A stretch of DNA of 64,000 bases, from assembly GCA_019828545.1 (NCBI GenBank), contig JACVRA010000138.1:124001-188000 (forward strand). The letters are read 5' to 3'. Position 1 is the first letter of the stretch. Each line of letters begins with the position of its first letter. The position numbers and the translations under genes are program-made. Positions 44,644 through 55,472 of the stretch are shown here, piece after piece. Under the pieces are notes generated by a model that saw only the letters and a list, made by a program, of their open reading frames with translations, did no database searches and was not told the DNA's origin. Origin of the DNA: Paracamarosporium sp. OC-R06-R3. Its lineage: Eukaryota; Ascomycota; Dothideomycetes; Pleosporales; Didymosphaeriaceae.

Positions 44644-45391
44644 CGAGGAACGATTGAAGGGGTGCACTTGATATGGGGGGGTTTGATAGTATTAGGATAG
44701 AGCTTTTGAAATGCATACCCCGTCCCATTCGATAGACTGTATAGATGGTTCGAATGTCTTAGACAGAAGCTCGGACACGAGGGGCAGCGCCAGGGTCTGG
44801 ACACCCCTGCAGGGTCTTGCGAGGCATTGTTGTTGCTGTCCACGCCGTCTCCTGTGCATCAGTACAGAAGCGTCACCGCCTCGATGAGCTAGACTTGCGA
44901 GCCGAGCCACCAAGCCTTACCTGCGGCGCAGGCCAACGGGTATGCTGGATGTAGCGATGGTCCCGAGCTGTGGGCCAGTCGCGTGAGGGATCGTGGCCTC
45001 GGCTTGCGGCCATGGGAGGCGCTAGCCGTGCCGACTGGACTAGGGCCAGTGCCTTGTCGTGAATTTTTTAAGGACGGCCTGTCCTCGTTCTAGTGTGCGA
45101 TTGTCCTGGGAGTGTGCATTTGTGTGGGCCAGCGACCTGCTCTTCTGTCCTGAGTGCATTCCTTCTCCGCATTGTTGTTTGTCTGTGGGTTGTCCGGTCG
45201 GCGCAAGAGCAGCGTTGGGAGCATCATTGGAGCTTTCTCGATTGTATAGGTATGTCGTCACTTGTACGGCGCAAACAACGCGCTGCCCCTCTCGTTGCCC
45301 TCTTCTCCTCCTGCGTAGCTCCGGTTGGGTCAACTCGACGTAATTGACGTTTGAACAGTGCACGACTCCGTTCCACCGTCAACAATCCATC
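44644..45391. other. Intergenic region without a recognisable gene
   Basis: About 750 bp, 3' flank of the proline-rich gene and promoter of the elongase gene. Nothing else recognised. Confidence 0.5.
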
Positions 45392-47183
45392 ATGTCGGGC
45401 GCAGGACCGAGCCTCTACCCAGGCGAGTTCCCCAAGTGGGCCGTCTTCAGATTCCCTCCGGATGCCGCGCCGCCTGCAATCCCCCCTCCTGTTGCCGAAG
45501 CCCCCTTCACCAGCTTCAGGAACCCGTTCCCCATCCCGGCGCACATCTACAATGCCGTGCTGCAGCCCGCCGTCCCCCTGACGATTGCCGCCGTATACGC
45601 GACCACCATCTCCCTCCTCAACGCCTACAACAGGAAGCATGGAAACAAGCCGTGGCGGATCAGCAAGACGCGCGCTTTCTACGCCTTCGTCATCTTCCAC
45701 AACGTCTTCCTCGCCGTCTACTCGGCCGTCACCTGCTGGGCCATGATCCGCTCGCTCAAGCATGCCATCCCACACTACACCGAGCCGAACGCCATTGTCG
45801 GAACCGTCGATGCCCTGTGCAAGATACACGGACCCCGCGGGCTAGGTGATGCTGTCTCCTACAACCCAGAGGCACACCAGTGGCAGAGCAAGAACCCCAA
45901 CATCCAGTTGGACTCGACTGGCCTCCCTCAGTCGGATGATCTTGGACGCGTTTGGAACGAGGGCCTTGCCTTCTGGGGCTGGATCTTCTACCTCTCCAAG
46001 TTCTACGAGGTCATCGACACGCTCATCATCATCTTCAAGGGCAAGCGTAGCACGACTCTGCAGACGTATCACCACGCCGGTGCCATGCTGAGCATGTGGT
46101 CCGGCATCCGCTACATGTCGCCCCCCATCTGGATGTTTGCGCTCGTCAACTCTGGCATCCACGCCATGATGGTACGTATACATGGATAATCGTCTTCAGC
46201 TGCTAATGCAATCGCAGTACACGTACTACACCGTGTCCGCTCTCGGTTTCCGCGTCCCCCAGGGCATCAAGCGCACGCTCACCACCATGCAAATCACTCA
46301 ATTCCTCGTAGGCGTAACCTTCGCAGCGCTCCACCTCTTCGTCTCGTACACGGTCCCCGTCTCCGTCGCCTACGAAGTCGCCGACAAGGTCCTTCCCAAG
46401 GTCAACGCCTCGTCCATCGCCTCGGTCGCATCATCCGTCACATCCACCGCCGTCCCAGCCGCCACCGGCGCCGGACTTGCCTTCCTCAAGAAGTGGATCT
46501 ACCGCGCGGCCGGCGACGAGGGCCTCGCCGAGAATGTCTACGCCTCCGGTGCCGTATCGTCCCCCCAAGCTTACGTCGGCGCACCCCAGCACGCACAGCA
46601 CCCCATCCAGCACGCAACCCAGACCCACACCGTTTACCGCACACAGTACGAGCACGTCCCCTGCATTGACACTTCAGGCCAGGCCTTCGCCATCTACCTC
46701 AACCTCATCTACCTCGCGCCCCTGACCGGCCTCTTCATGCGCTTCTTCGTAAAGTCGTACATGCGCCGCTCCTCGCCCAACACCAAGCACCGCACCACGC
46801 AGCAGCAGCTCGCCAAGTCGACCCGCGACGCAATCCACGGCGTAGACCGCGAGATCGAGTCCCTCGGCAAGTCAGCGGAAGACGGCGTCGACGCGTTCGT
46901 CAACGGCTCCCGCGGGCGCCCCAACGCTAACGGCGACAAGAAGAGCCCCAAGCCCGCCGCCGCCGCGAACGGTCAGCAAAGGAACGGTAATGCCACTCTG
47001 AGCCCTGAGAACCGCAAGTTTGTCGACTCACTTAATATGAAGGTTAGCCGGGAGTTGGAGCGCATAGGGGAAGGCGACGAGGGGAGCAGGGAGCGGGCGA
47101 GGAAGTTGGCGAGGGAGGCGGTGGCCGGGGAGAAGAGGGAGGCCGATCGGTCGGCGGTTTTGGGGAGGCCGGAGAAGGAGTAG
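45392..47183 (+). CDS. ELO-family very-long-chain fatty acid elongase (3-ketoacyl-CoA synthase)
   Basis: Two exons, 45392-46171 and 46218-47183; 581 aa. The 46-nt intron lies inside the conserved NSGIHAMM-YTYYTVSAL motif. Other ELO motifs are FYLSKFYEVIDTL (KxxExxDT), TTLQTYHHAG (the HxxHH box with Gln for the first His) and LTTMQITQFLVG (TxxQxxQ). Several membrane helices are clear. Between the TxxQxxQ helix and the last helix (FAIYLNLIYLAPLTGLFMRF) is an extra ~130-residue Ala/Val/Gln-rich stretch, and the C-terminal ~125 residues are charged. The enzyme condenses malonyl-CoA with acyl-CoA in the ER to make very long chains for sphingolipids and other lipids. The protein is longer than the yeast ELOs (about 310-350 aa) because of these additions. 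Confidence 0.92.
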
Positions 47184-48451
47184 ATAGGGGGGATTTGGAT
47201 TTGAGGGGAGAAACATGGAAGGGTATGGTATGGTATGCGAGGATCGCATGCGTCGCGTCATGTATAGCGCGTAACTGCGTGTGAAATGGCACTGGCTGGT
47301 CAGGTCGCATCTCGTCTCGTCTCGTCTCATTGTTTCTTCCCAGCTTGCTGGGTGTGCAGATAGACGGACGGGACAGACTTTGCACCTCGCGGCTTACGTA
47401 CGCACCGACGGATGCACGCACGCACTCGGGAGCAAGGACGGAACGGAACGGAACGAAGTATGCGTGCTTGCATACATACATGGGTAACATTGCATTGTAA
47501 TTATAGCATCGGACGAACGAAATAGAGACTTGTAATGCATGACTATTCGCTTTCTATACATAACATGGCTTTTTGTAGTGGGGCGTGCTGGGAGGGTGGG
47601 AGTCGAGAGGATGGGATGGGATGGGGAAGGAGATATAGGGTTTATCGGGGTTGAATTGAAGATGTTGGTTGTTTCGTTCTGGTTTTGGTTTTATAGGTGT
47701 GAGAGTACGTGTGGGTCGTGGGAAGGACTTGATCAGGGGAGGGAGGGGTGTGTGTGATGTGTAGCGATTTAGTATATGTCAGGGAAGAAAGGCGAGGGGT
47801 TTGTCGGTCGGGGTCGAATCGATATATAGTTTATCCCATTGGTTTTATAGAGTCCGTGTGTATACGGCGGAAAGTGCTTGATAGAGGGGAGAAGGGCTGC
47901 TTGTGATGTGTAGTGATTTTATGGGAGGGATTCATGCCAGGTAGTGCAGCGGGTTTAAGGAGGATGTGTAGAATTAATTCTATTAGATATCTGTTATGTG
48001 TGAATGTATTGGAAGGCGGTTTCCCTTGACGGTCGTGGAATCCTTCCTAATCGGGCTAGCGCGGTGAGGACTTGGGCGCGACACTTCTGGTCGTTGCACG
48101 TGCTTGCTCGCACGCACTACAACACTCGACGGGACGCCGCTTGAGGACGATAAATTCGCAGCTACACAGAAAGAGGTTGAAAGGTCGTGGCAGTTTGTTA
48201 CTCGGCTGACTTGGTGACTCGACCCATCGACGAAGAAGAATATACGCCTCTTCCATTCGTGGTTGCTTGATTAAAGAGAAGGATATAAGGCGGATTGGAA
48301 TTGTCTGAGATCGCAATATACTTGGGTCGAATACAGACTGGAAAATTACGCGTTCAAGCTCTGGATTGGCCGCCTCTAGGCCGCATATTCTCCGGTGGTC
48401 GCGTTCAGAAGATCTCAATAACCCTGCGGAATAAACAAACAACACCTCAAC
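47184..48451. other. Intergenic region rich in short tandem repeats
   Basis: About 1.3 kb without a gene. Short runs include TATGG (near 47223-47238), CTCGT (near 47309-47330) and GGAAC (near 47437-47457), followed by the diverged duplication at 47685-47919. The end is the promoter of APC10. Confidence 0.6.
47685..47919 (+). repeat. Diverged tandem duplication, about 150-bp period
   Basis: The segment 47685-47770 recurs at 47839-47919. Shared blocks are TTGGTTTTATAG at the start (47685 and 47839) and TGTGATGTGTAG followed by (C/T)GATTT at the end, with similar G-rich sequence between. Offsets of 154 and 149 bp show small indels. Non-coding. Confidence 0.7.
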
Positions 48452-49708
48452 ATGCCCTCCCTTCGCCGTAGAGGCGCACCTCAACCCTCACCTCCACACC
48501 AAGACATTCTCTCGGAATCAGATGATGACTACGTCTCAGCAGTGGCCTCAGAAGAGGAGCAAGAGCCGGAACTAGAGCAAGCACAAGAGCAAGAGCTGCT
48601 CTCCGACGAAGAACAAGCAGCACACCTATCTCCCGGCTCTGAGCCTTCAGAACCCCCACTATCACCATTAAATCACTCTGCCGCTCTTCCCCCTCACCTC
48701 CGCGAGATATCTACTCTCGCATCCTGGACCGTGTCGAGCTCAAAACCAGGCTGTTCAATCCCGCAGCTGCGGCATCCCTCGCCAAACCTCTTCTGGCAGT
48801 CCGACGGCCCCCAGCCGCACCACCTCAACATCCATTTCTTCAAGCTGGTTCGCATCGTAGGACTGAGATTGTATCTCGACTTCGAGCAGGACGAGAGCTA
48901 CACGCCGACACGAATCGTGCTGCTGGCGGGGAGTGGGATGAACGACCTCGTCGAGTGGGGCGAGATGCGACTCGAGAGTCCGCGCGGCTGGGTATGGGCT
49001 GATTTCTCCGGGGTGGGCGATCCAGACGAAAGCGAGGACGACGAGGACGAAGACGAAGTCAACATGCGGGATGCGAACCCGCCGTCCGAGACACGCTGGG
49101 ATGCGGCGCAGGACCCACCCCTCGCAGACGACGTCTCCGACTTCGAGAACACGGCGCCGCGCACAGCAACAACAACGGCTACACCCCGACCGCCTACCAC
49201 AGATCCCATCGCAGACCCCCAAACCCAGCTCCACCCCCAACCACATACTCAAACTCAAACTCAAACTCCCCAGCAACAACACCCACTAACCACGCCCACA
49301 AACCCACACACGCACCCTACGCCCTCCGTCCCCCTCTCCCGCCCACACCCCCGCGCCCCCTTCACAGCCCTCTCCCCACCGCCCACCACCACCCAAAAAG
49401 CACGCGCCTCGTCCGCGTCGTCAAGCCGCAAACCCAAAATGCCCGTTCTCCGCTGTCACGTCGTGCAGGTCCGCATCCTGGAGAACCATCAGAATGGGAA
49501 GGACACGCATTTGAGGGGGTTGCAGATTTTTGCGAGGGATAATGAGGCAGGTGGGGTGGAGAGGGAGAGGGAGAGGGAGAGGGAACGGGAACGGGAGAGG
49601 GGGGTGGATTTGGGGGTGGGTAAGGGTGCGGATGCGGAGGGGAAGGCGAGGAGGAAGAGGAGGGGGTTGAGGGGTAAGTGGGTTGAGGAGGAGGTGGTTT
49701 TGAGGTAG
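48452..49708 (+). CDS. DOC1: Anaphase-promoting complex subunit 10 (Apc10/Doc1)
   Basis: Single exon, 418 aa. After an acidic, Gln/Glu-rich N-terminus of about 80 residues the DOC jelly-roll domain starts: LREISTLASWTVSSSKPG, then NLFWQSDGPQPHHLNIHF, VRIVGLRLYLDFEQDESYTP, GWVWADFSG. It is then interrupted by a long low-complexity insert (about residues 190-328; acidic, then Thr/Pro/Gln-rich) before it resumes with LRCHVVQVRILENHQNGKDTH and LRGLQIFARD. The C-terminus carries an Arg-Glu repeat encoded by a GAGGGA run, then a basic tail. Apc10 is the APC/C subunit that helps bind the D-box of substrates together with Cdc20 or Cdh1, for example cyclin B and securin. Inserts at this place are common in fungi, but the length here is notable. 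Confidence 0.92.
   Translation: MPSLRRRGAPQPSPPHQDILSESDDDYVSAVASEEEQEPELEQAQEQELLSDEEQAAHLSPGSEPSEPPLSPLNHSAALPPHLREISTLASWTVSSSKPGCSIPQLRHPSPNLFWQSDGPQPHHLNIHFFKLVRIVGLRLYLDFEQDESYTPTRIVLLAGSGMNDLVEWGEMRLESPRGWVWADFSGVGDPDESEDDEDEDEVNMRDANPPSETRWDAAQDPPLADDVSDFENTAPRTATTTATPRPPTTDPIADPQTQLHPQPHTQTQTQTPQQQHPLTTPTNPHTHPTPSVPLSRPHPRAPFTALSPPPTTTQKARASSASSSRKPKMPVLRCHVVQVRILENHQNGKDTHLRGLQIFARDNEAGGVERERERERERERERGVDLGVGKGADAEGKARRKRRGLRGKWVEEEVVLR
49561..49584 (+). repeat. Coding (GAGGGA)4 repeat in the APC10 gene
   Basis: Four exact units followed by related GAACGG units; encodes the Arg-Glu alternation near the APC10 C-terminus. Length is likely to vary between strains. Confidence 0.9.
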
Positions 49709-51847
49709 TGATGTTAGAGGAGGGTGTAGGGTAGGGTGTAAAGGGTGGAAGACGCTGGGGATGCATAGATGATGGCGTGTGCGGATTAGGATACATCACT
49801 GGACTGTTTTATTACATGTTGCTTTATGTGTTCTAGGCGAAGTCTCGCTGGTGATTGCTTGTCTTCGCCTACCGTACGTTACTCTGACTCTGAGTCTTGC
49901 TAGTGCTTCCCTTACCACTCACTCACATCGCAACGCAACGCAATGCACCATATACCCTTAGCTCAACCATCCAGCTAACTACCTAACCACAAAACCACTC
50001 TCCCTTCTCCCCCGCACACTGCCATGCTTTCAACGCACAGCTCTTCAGCTTTCTATCTAGTCTGGCGTGGTGTAGTGTACTTTACAGCAACGCGTAAGAT
50101 ACCTATGGTATGGCATCAAGTACTCGCTGCTGCGGCTTGGACAGCTTATAGATCAGTTTACTTGTGGGACGGCATTAGGGACTTGTTTCGGAAGTTTACA
50201 TGTGATTTAGATGGGGTTGGGTCTGGGGGATTCTGTATTAGATACTTGTTGATAGGAAAAGCGGTGGACTGCGAGATGGTACCCTCACTATATACTCGGC
50301 CTCTTGCGGCTGTTTCGGCTTTTCCTAGTAACAGGCAGTGCGAAGCACGGTCCGACTATCTTAAGGAATTAACGGGCTCAATGGACAAGTACAGAATATC
50401 TCCACTAAAGCCTACTATTCCTGAACCTTCTTGAGATAGGAAGAAAGAAAAGGATTAGGGACGCTTGTAGGATTCAAAACTCTACTTTGTAGATATCGCT
50501 TATTCTCACGCTTGTTCGTCGAGCCTGTCTGTTTATCAAGCTTGTAGGGCCGCCGAAGATGGCTGTTTCAGAATAAACCTTGACTTGTCCGCAAGGGGCT
50601 GAGTACCTAGTCTTCGGCAAAGCGATGGTCTGGGTATGTGGGGGTTTTTTTGTCTTCTTGCGACTTTTTTCCTTTCCTGATGCCGAACCTTCTCCATACA
50701 TACATCTATCCACCAGATTGGAAACAGACCTCAAACGCTGGCTTATTGTCTGCGATGCATGCGTACCTGTCTTGATGGCTGGTCGGACTTTCTTGCATTT
50801 ATCTAACACTCACAACATATGATACTATCGCAGCAACACCCAATCGCCTTCTCGCGCATAAAATCACCCCGCATCGCGATGCCGTGTCACCCTCCCACGT
50901 TGGCATTGGCGGCTTTTAAAAATTCCAAATAACACAACATGGTCTGTCTGGTTGCCTTTTTTTTTTCTTGCCTGGATTTTCCTGGGCAACGGTAAGGGGG
51001 CCTGAGATGCAGTGTGTGCGCGCAGATAAGAGGCTCGGCACGAGGACGCAAGACTGAGTCGCGGGGTCTGCGGACAATGCGGGTATAGTAAGCGTTACGC
51101 AAGTTGTGGCTATATTTCGCATGCAGTTTAGAGACGTAGATGGAGAGGTAGAGGTTGGTGGCCGGTGATGTACAAGGTGGACGTGGGTTGTTGTAGGACG
51201 AATAAACTAAGTGATGACCAGTTTTCTCGCTGCAAGTGCTGATATCTGACTTGACCCTAGGCAACACTATTCCTGCGTTATGCGCTTCTGTGTTCCTAAA
51301 GGTGATGCATTTTGCGTTAGAGGTACAATCACGTCTCTCGCTTTGAAGCATGGGGACCACTTTTGTTCCAATCTTGTAGTAGACATCACGAAGAAAGTAC
51401 CGAAGTAAAACCCTCAACGAAAACCCCTCCCTCAACGCATATATTGTTTCCTCGACTATATTCCACAAGATGTCAAATATCAAAGAATGATTGCCCCTTA
51501 GCTCGATACCTACTCACACGACTCCTCGAATGGTAAAAACTTGGAACGCTAAAACACGTTCAAGAAAAGAATATGAAAGACAAAAACCTAGTCATCTAGA
51601 CAGGAACAACAGAAAGACTTCTTAAAGAAAGTGTCGGTGGGCTAGGCGACGTTGATCTTAAACTATAATTTAACTTAGTAAGGCTTTAATCAATATCACT
51701 AGTGGGAAAATTCCGACCAGCTTCAAGTCCTCTTCACACTCCGGTATATTAATCGCACTTGAGTGGGGATTGATATAGTAGACTCTAGCTTTGGAAATCT
51801 CTCTACTTAAGCTACGCCTTTAGAGAAGATAGTACCCACACGTCTCG
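49709..51847. other. Gene-poor, partly AT-rich stretch before the P450/UbiA locus
   Basis: About 2.1 kb. Frames such as 50024-50434 plus and 50887-51483 minus have no motif and are probably chance. From about 51500 to 51840 the sequence is AT-rich, like a decayed element. It bounds the UbiA/P450 locus on the left. Confidence 0.5.
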
Positions 51848-52849
51848 TTACACACACGCCGCCGCCGCCGGGCTCGCCAACAAACAGCTAATCCATAGCC
51901 CCCACATCTTATACGTCTTTCTATCCGCAGACACGCCCTGTAACACCGCCAGCCTCGCACAAACCGTCCCCCCAATCACCATAGGCCCAACGTATCCCCA
52001 CGCCGGCAGATCCCAGAACAGCGGCACGGCAACCGACCATGCGAGCAAGGTCACAATGATGCTCCAGCGAGCTATGAAGTCGCCGTAAACGATGGGGATC
52101 GTGCTGCGTCCGCGTTCGCGGTCACCTTCTTGGTCATGTAAGTCTTGCACATGGAGCGTGGTGAAGACGATGCCGCCGATGATGTACTGCCATCTTGTAG
52201 CTTGCTCAGTCAGCACGAGGGGATGACCGTTATACGCGACGGTGGTAGCGCCGAGGGTGAAGAAGACGACGGCAACAGCATTGATGAGATTCCGCGTGAA
52301 GGGGTGCTCGCCGCCTTCTAGGTCGTTATATATGTATCCCAGTGCTAGGAGCGCAACCGTGTAGAAGGTAGCACCGAAGTAAGTACATCCCAGGAGGACT
52401 GCGAAGTGTAGGGATATCCAGAGGGCAGTGGCGTTTGAGGATGTGAGGCGGCCAGCGGGGATGGGGCGCCAAGGCTTGTTGAGTTGGTCTTCTGAGACGG
52501 AGGATGGGCGGCGTTGGTTCCCGAGGCAGAAGACGAGGAAGTTTGACCACACCCAGAAGATGACGGCTGGGAGGCGGGTGAGGATGGAAATGAAGCTGTT
52601 AGGCTGGAAGGCAGCAGCACCGTTAAAGTTTGGACCGGAAAAAAGGTTGAGCAGTCCAGCCACTGTTACAGGATAGACAAGCGGTTTATGATCGCTCACA
52701 GTGAAGAGCCATAAGGTGTAGCTGTGATATCCAACAGCCTGCATAAGCTCGGTGAGTTTCTGATAGCGAGGCTCAGTCTGTGTACGTTCGATCTACGTTT
52801 ACATATTAGCACCGAACTTTCACTTCGCATGACTCCTGAATACCGGCAT
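51848..52849 (-). CDS. UbiA-family membrane prenyltransferase or UbiA-type terpene cyclase
   Basis: Two exons, 52849-52844 (6 nt, Met-Pro) and 52792-51848; 316 aa. The 51-nt intron (donor GTATTC, branch GCTAAT, acceptor CGTAG) gives the start MPIERTQTEPRYQKLTELM; if it is not used, the ATG at 52744 gives 298 aa. About eight membrane segments are present. The first Asp-rich region is NQRRPSSVSED followed by QLNKPWRPIPAGR: the NKPxRPxPxGR part is classic UbiA, but of the usual NDxxDxxxD only the last Asp is kept. The second motif is intact: VQDLHDQEGDRERGRSTIP. UbiA enzymes join prenyl diphosphates to acceptors in membranes; a fungal branch cyclises farnesyl diphosphate instead (the fumagillin cyclase is the known case). 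Which applies here is not shown. It is divergent from a P450 610 bp away. Confidence 0.82.
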
Positions 52850-53459
52850 GGTTGTTGGTAGACGAATGCGTGGGCCGGTAGAAGAAAAGGGTAATGAAGA
52901 AAAAATCACTCGTGGGGCGCATCATGATATCTTCGTCCTTCGGGAATGTAGTCTACAAGCATCCAATGTACGACAATTACACCTTCCTTGTCTGGTTCAC
53001 TCGGGCCAATGAAAAGGTGTTTCACACTGCGATGCATCAAAGAGGCCAGGTCTGTTCTTCCAGGGTTCGAAGTGGTACCAAGGAGGCAACGGATATGCAA
53101 TTCATTAATTGCGGCCAGACCGCACAGACATCTCGCCCCCTCCTCCTTCTAGGTATCATGGACCGAAACAACGTTTTTGTTAAGGATCTCCGTGGTGTTG
53201 ATGGAAGTACATGGGTATTATCAGGCCCTTACAAGCTGTACCGTTCGCGTCAGGGATTTAAAAAATGAGCGGTCAAGCATGTGGGGGGTAGCCATAGTAA
53301 GCCAGAGATAAGGTTAGCTACGGAATATTCATTAATCTGCCTTGTGCATAACAGAATGCGGAAACGTCGTTCCCCGTGTCCCTCGGCGAGCTGCGTGTAG
53401 CTTCCATCTGATGGTATAAAACACAGCGTCGAAGGTGATTGTCAGCCCCAGACATCAAA
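52850..53459. promoter_or_regulatory. Divergent intergenic region of the UbiA-like and first P450 genes
   Basis: 610 bp between outward-pointing starts. A TATA box for the P450 is at 53415-53420. A shared control region would fit a co-regulated cluster, which is inference. Confidence 0.45.
53415..53420 (+). promoter_or_regulatory. TATA box of the first P450 gene
   Basis: TATAAA 40 bp upstream of the ATG at 53460. The short distance implies a very short 5' UTR, so it is a fair but unproven match. Confidence 0.4.
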
Positions 53460-55073
53460 ATGTGGAACCTAACAGCTGGGACAGCTTTGCTCTGCATCGC
53501 TTACGTATGAGATATAATATCATCTTGTATATTCCCAAACTAACTGTCGCAGGTGGTCGCTGTTGCGTTTTATCGCATAGCCTTTCATCCTCTGCGGAAA
53601 CACCCTGGTCCGCTACTCAACAAAATCACAGACTGGCCGAATGTCTACTCTGGATTCAAGGGAAACCGCTACATCGTCCTTACAGACCTGCATAGTCGTT
53701 ATGGTCCACTTGTGCGATTTGGTCCCAATCGAATCTCGTTCTGTGACGCCAGCGCCCTTCAATCAATCTATGGCACCCGCGCGAACACGCGGAAGGCGAA
53801 CTGGTATACAATCTGGGAGATGCTTTTTGGTGCCGCAAGCACCGCAACAATCTTAGACCGAAAGATCCACGCCAAGAGGAAGCGCATCTTACAGATGGGT
53901 TTTTCGGAACGCGCCTTAGGCGATGTTGAGCCTGTCCTGCTCCAAAACGTGAACCAGTTTTGTGAGATCCTACTTAATGATTCAACGGAGCATATAGTTG
54001 ACGCAAAAGGATGGGGTCCCGACAAAGACTTGAGCAGAGCTGTTGGGCATCTGACTTTCGACACCATGGGCGAGATGGTCTTCAGCAAGAGTTTTGGGAT
54101 GCAGCGCCGTAGTACCAATCGCCAGTTCCTCGACCTTAGTATGGATGCGCTACGAGGATTGAACACGGTGGCTTTTATTCCTATGCTAATGAAGATGAAG
54201 CTCCACATTCTGCTCTTCGGAGAGGTCAACGATGGCATGGTGAGATACAAAGACTACTGCGCAGAACAGTCGGACGAGCGCATCTCGCGATCAGGAGAGC
54301 TCCAGCGACCGGACATTTGGACCCACGTAATCAACGGCAAAGACCCCGTTACCGGACACTGTTTCACGAGCGAGGAACTTCGCTCAGAAACCGCAATAAT
54401 AGTATCGGTAGCTTCGCATCCTATGCGCATCACGGTCAGTGCGCTGACCCACTATCTGCTGGAGCACCCCGAATGCATGCAGCAGTTAGTACACGAAATA
54501 CGGGAAACGTTTCGTGATGTAGAAGAGATCCGGTCCGGGGAGAAGCTCAAGTCGTGCAGGTACCTGAGAGCGTGCATTACCGAAACGCTACGCCTCAGTC
54601 CCAGTATCCCGGGAATTCCATTACGTACAGTTCGCAAAGGCGGCCTTACCATCAACGGAGAGTTCTTTCCAGAAGGCACAGACGTGGGAATTGCAACGTA
54701 TGCCCTCCAGCACTCTGCACAGTACTGGGAGGACCCGTACATGTTCGCACCTGAAAGGTGGCTTTCACGCGAGATCGGCGAGGCGCTATCCAAATATCAA
54801 ACAGTCTCGGGCCAAGCAAAAGCCAATGAGGCGTTTTGTGCGTTCAGTCTCGGTCCAGATGGTTGTTTAGGGCAGGCGATGGTATATCAACACGTAGCAA
54901 TCATCATGGCCCGTATGGTGTGGACCTTTGAGATGAGGCGGGCGCATGGCAGCGATGGAACGAATCGGATTGGCAAGGCACGAGAATGGGCACGGTTTGG
55001 CGAGTATCCCATCATCGATAAGTTTGCAGCCGAGGGAAACGGGCCGTGGGTCCAGGTCAGAAAGCGGGTCTGA
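53460..55073 (+). CDS. Cytochrome P450 with non-canonical I-helix and heme motif (P450 A)
   Basis: Two exons, 53460-53504 and 53553-55073; 521 aa. The 48-nt intron (donor GTATGA, branch CTAAC, acceptor TCGCAG) joins the membrane anchor MWNLTAGTALLCIAY to VVAVAFYRIAFHPLRKHPGP (Pro-rich hinge). The ExxR motif is TETLRLSPSIPGIP, the PER motif is FAPERWLS, and the heme thiolate is in FSLGPDGCLGQAM, Cys453. Two departures are plain. At residues 301-306 the usual AGSDTT is replaced by VASHPM, with normal residues and spacing on both sides, so the acid/Thr pair for O2 activation is absent. In the heme loop, Asp451 stands where Arg or His normally contacts a heme propionate. The frame is otherwise intact. 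It may catalyse a reaction that does not need classical oxygen activation, or may be losing function. Confidence 0.9.
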
Positions 55074-55472
55074 TGTGAGATTGTGTGCGCCTGTTGCCTG
55101 ATGCTATGGAGATAGGTTTGGTGCAGGCAAAGAGCTGCATGATGAATTGACTGCCGAGTCCAAATTGTTGTGTTGTTTGACGTCCTTGTGTGCCCGTTGG
55201 CTAATGCTGCAGGGATATGGGTTGCGCCTCATCCTTGCTGAAGCCCCAGGGTTCTGGTGCTGCTGATCATCCTCCCGCCCCCTCTCATACCACAGAATGG
55301 TCGGATCACCCCTGTCGCGACTTGCATTGTTCAAATTCTCCTGACCCGGGTTGCCAAGGCTGATAAGAGCCACAACCCGAAATGTGCTCTGCAGTACGAA
55401 TGGTAACCTTTTTCACGGGTAATAAATAGGTACGAATTACGCTCTGAGCACTTACTCCCGGTAACGGCAACC
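55074..55472. other. Short intergenic region between the two P450 genes
   Basis: 399 bp between tandem P450 genes; holds the first gene's 3' UTR and the second gene's promoter. Nothing else recognised. Confidence 0.5.

Noticed and set aside
43974..44843. 289-codon minus-strand frame opposite the proline-rich gene
   Set aside because: Antisense of a proline-rich coding sequence, giving Gly-rich nonsense; the plus-strand gene has a proper start, intron and conserved N-terminus.
50024..51483. Frames at 50024-50434 (plus) and 50887-51483 (minus) as possible genes
   Set aside because: No domain, signal peptide or intron pattern.
54402..54439. A 38-nt intron that would remove the odd I-helix segment of P450 A
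   Set aside because: GTATCGG...GTCAG is too short for introns here, and removing it would break the reading frame and delete part of a helix whose length is normal as it stands.
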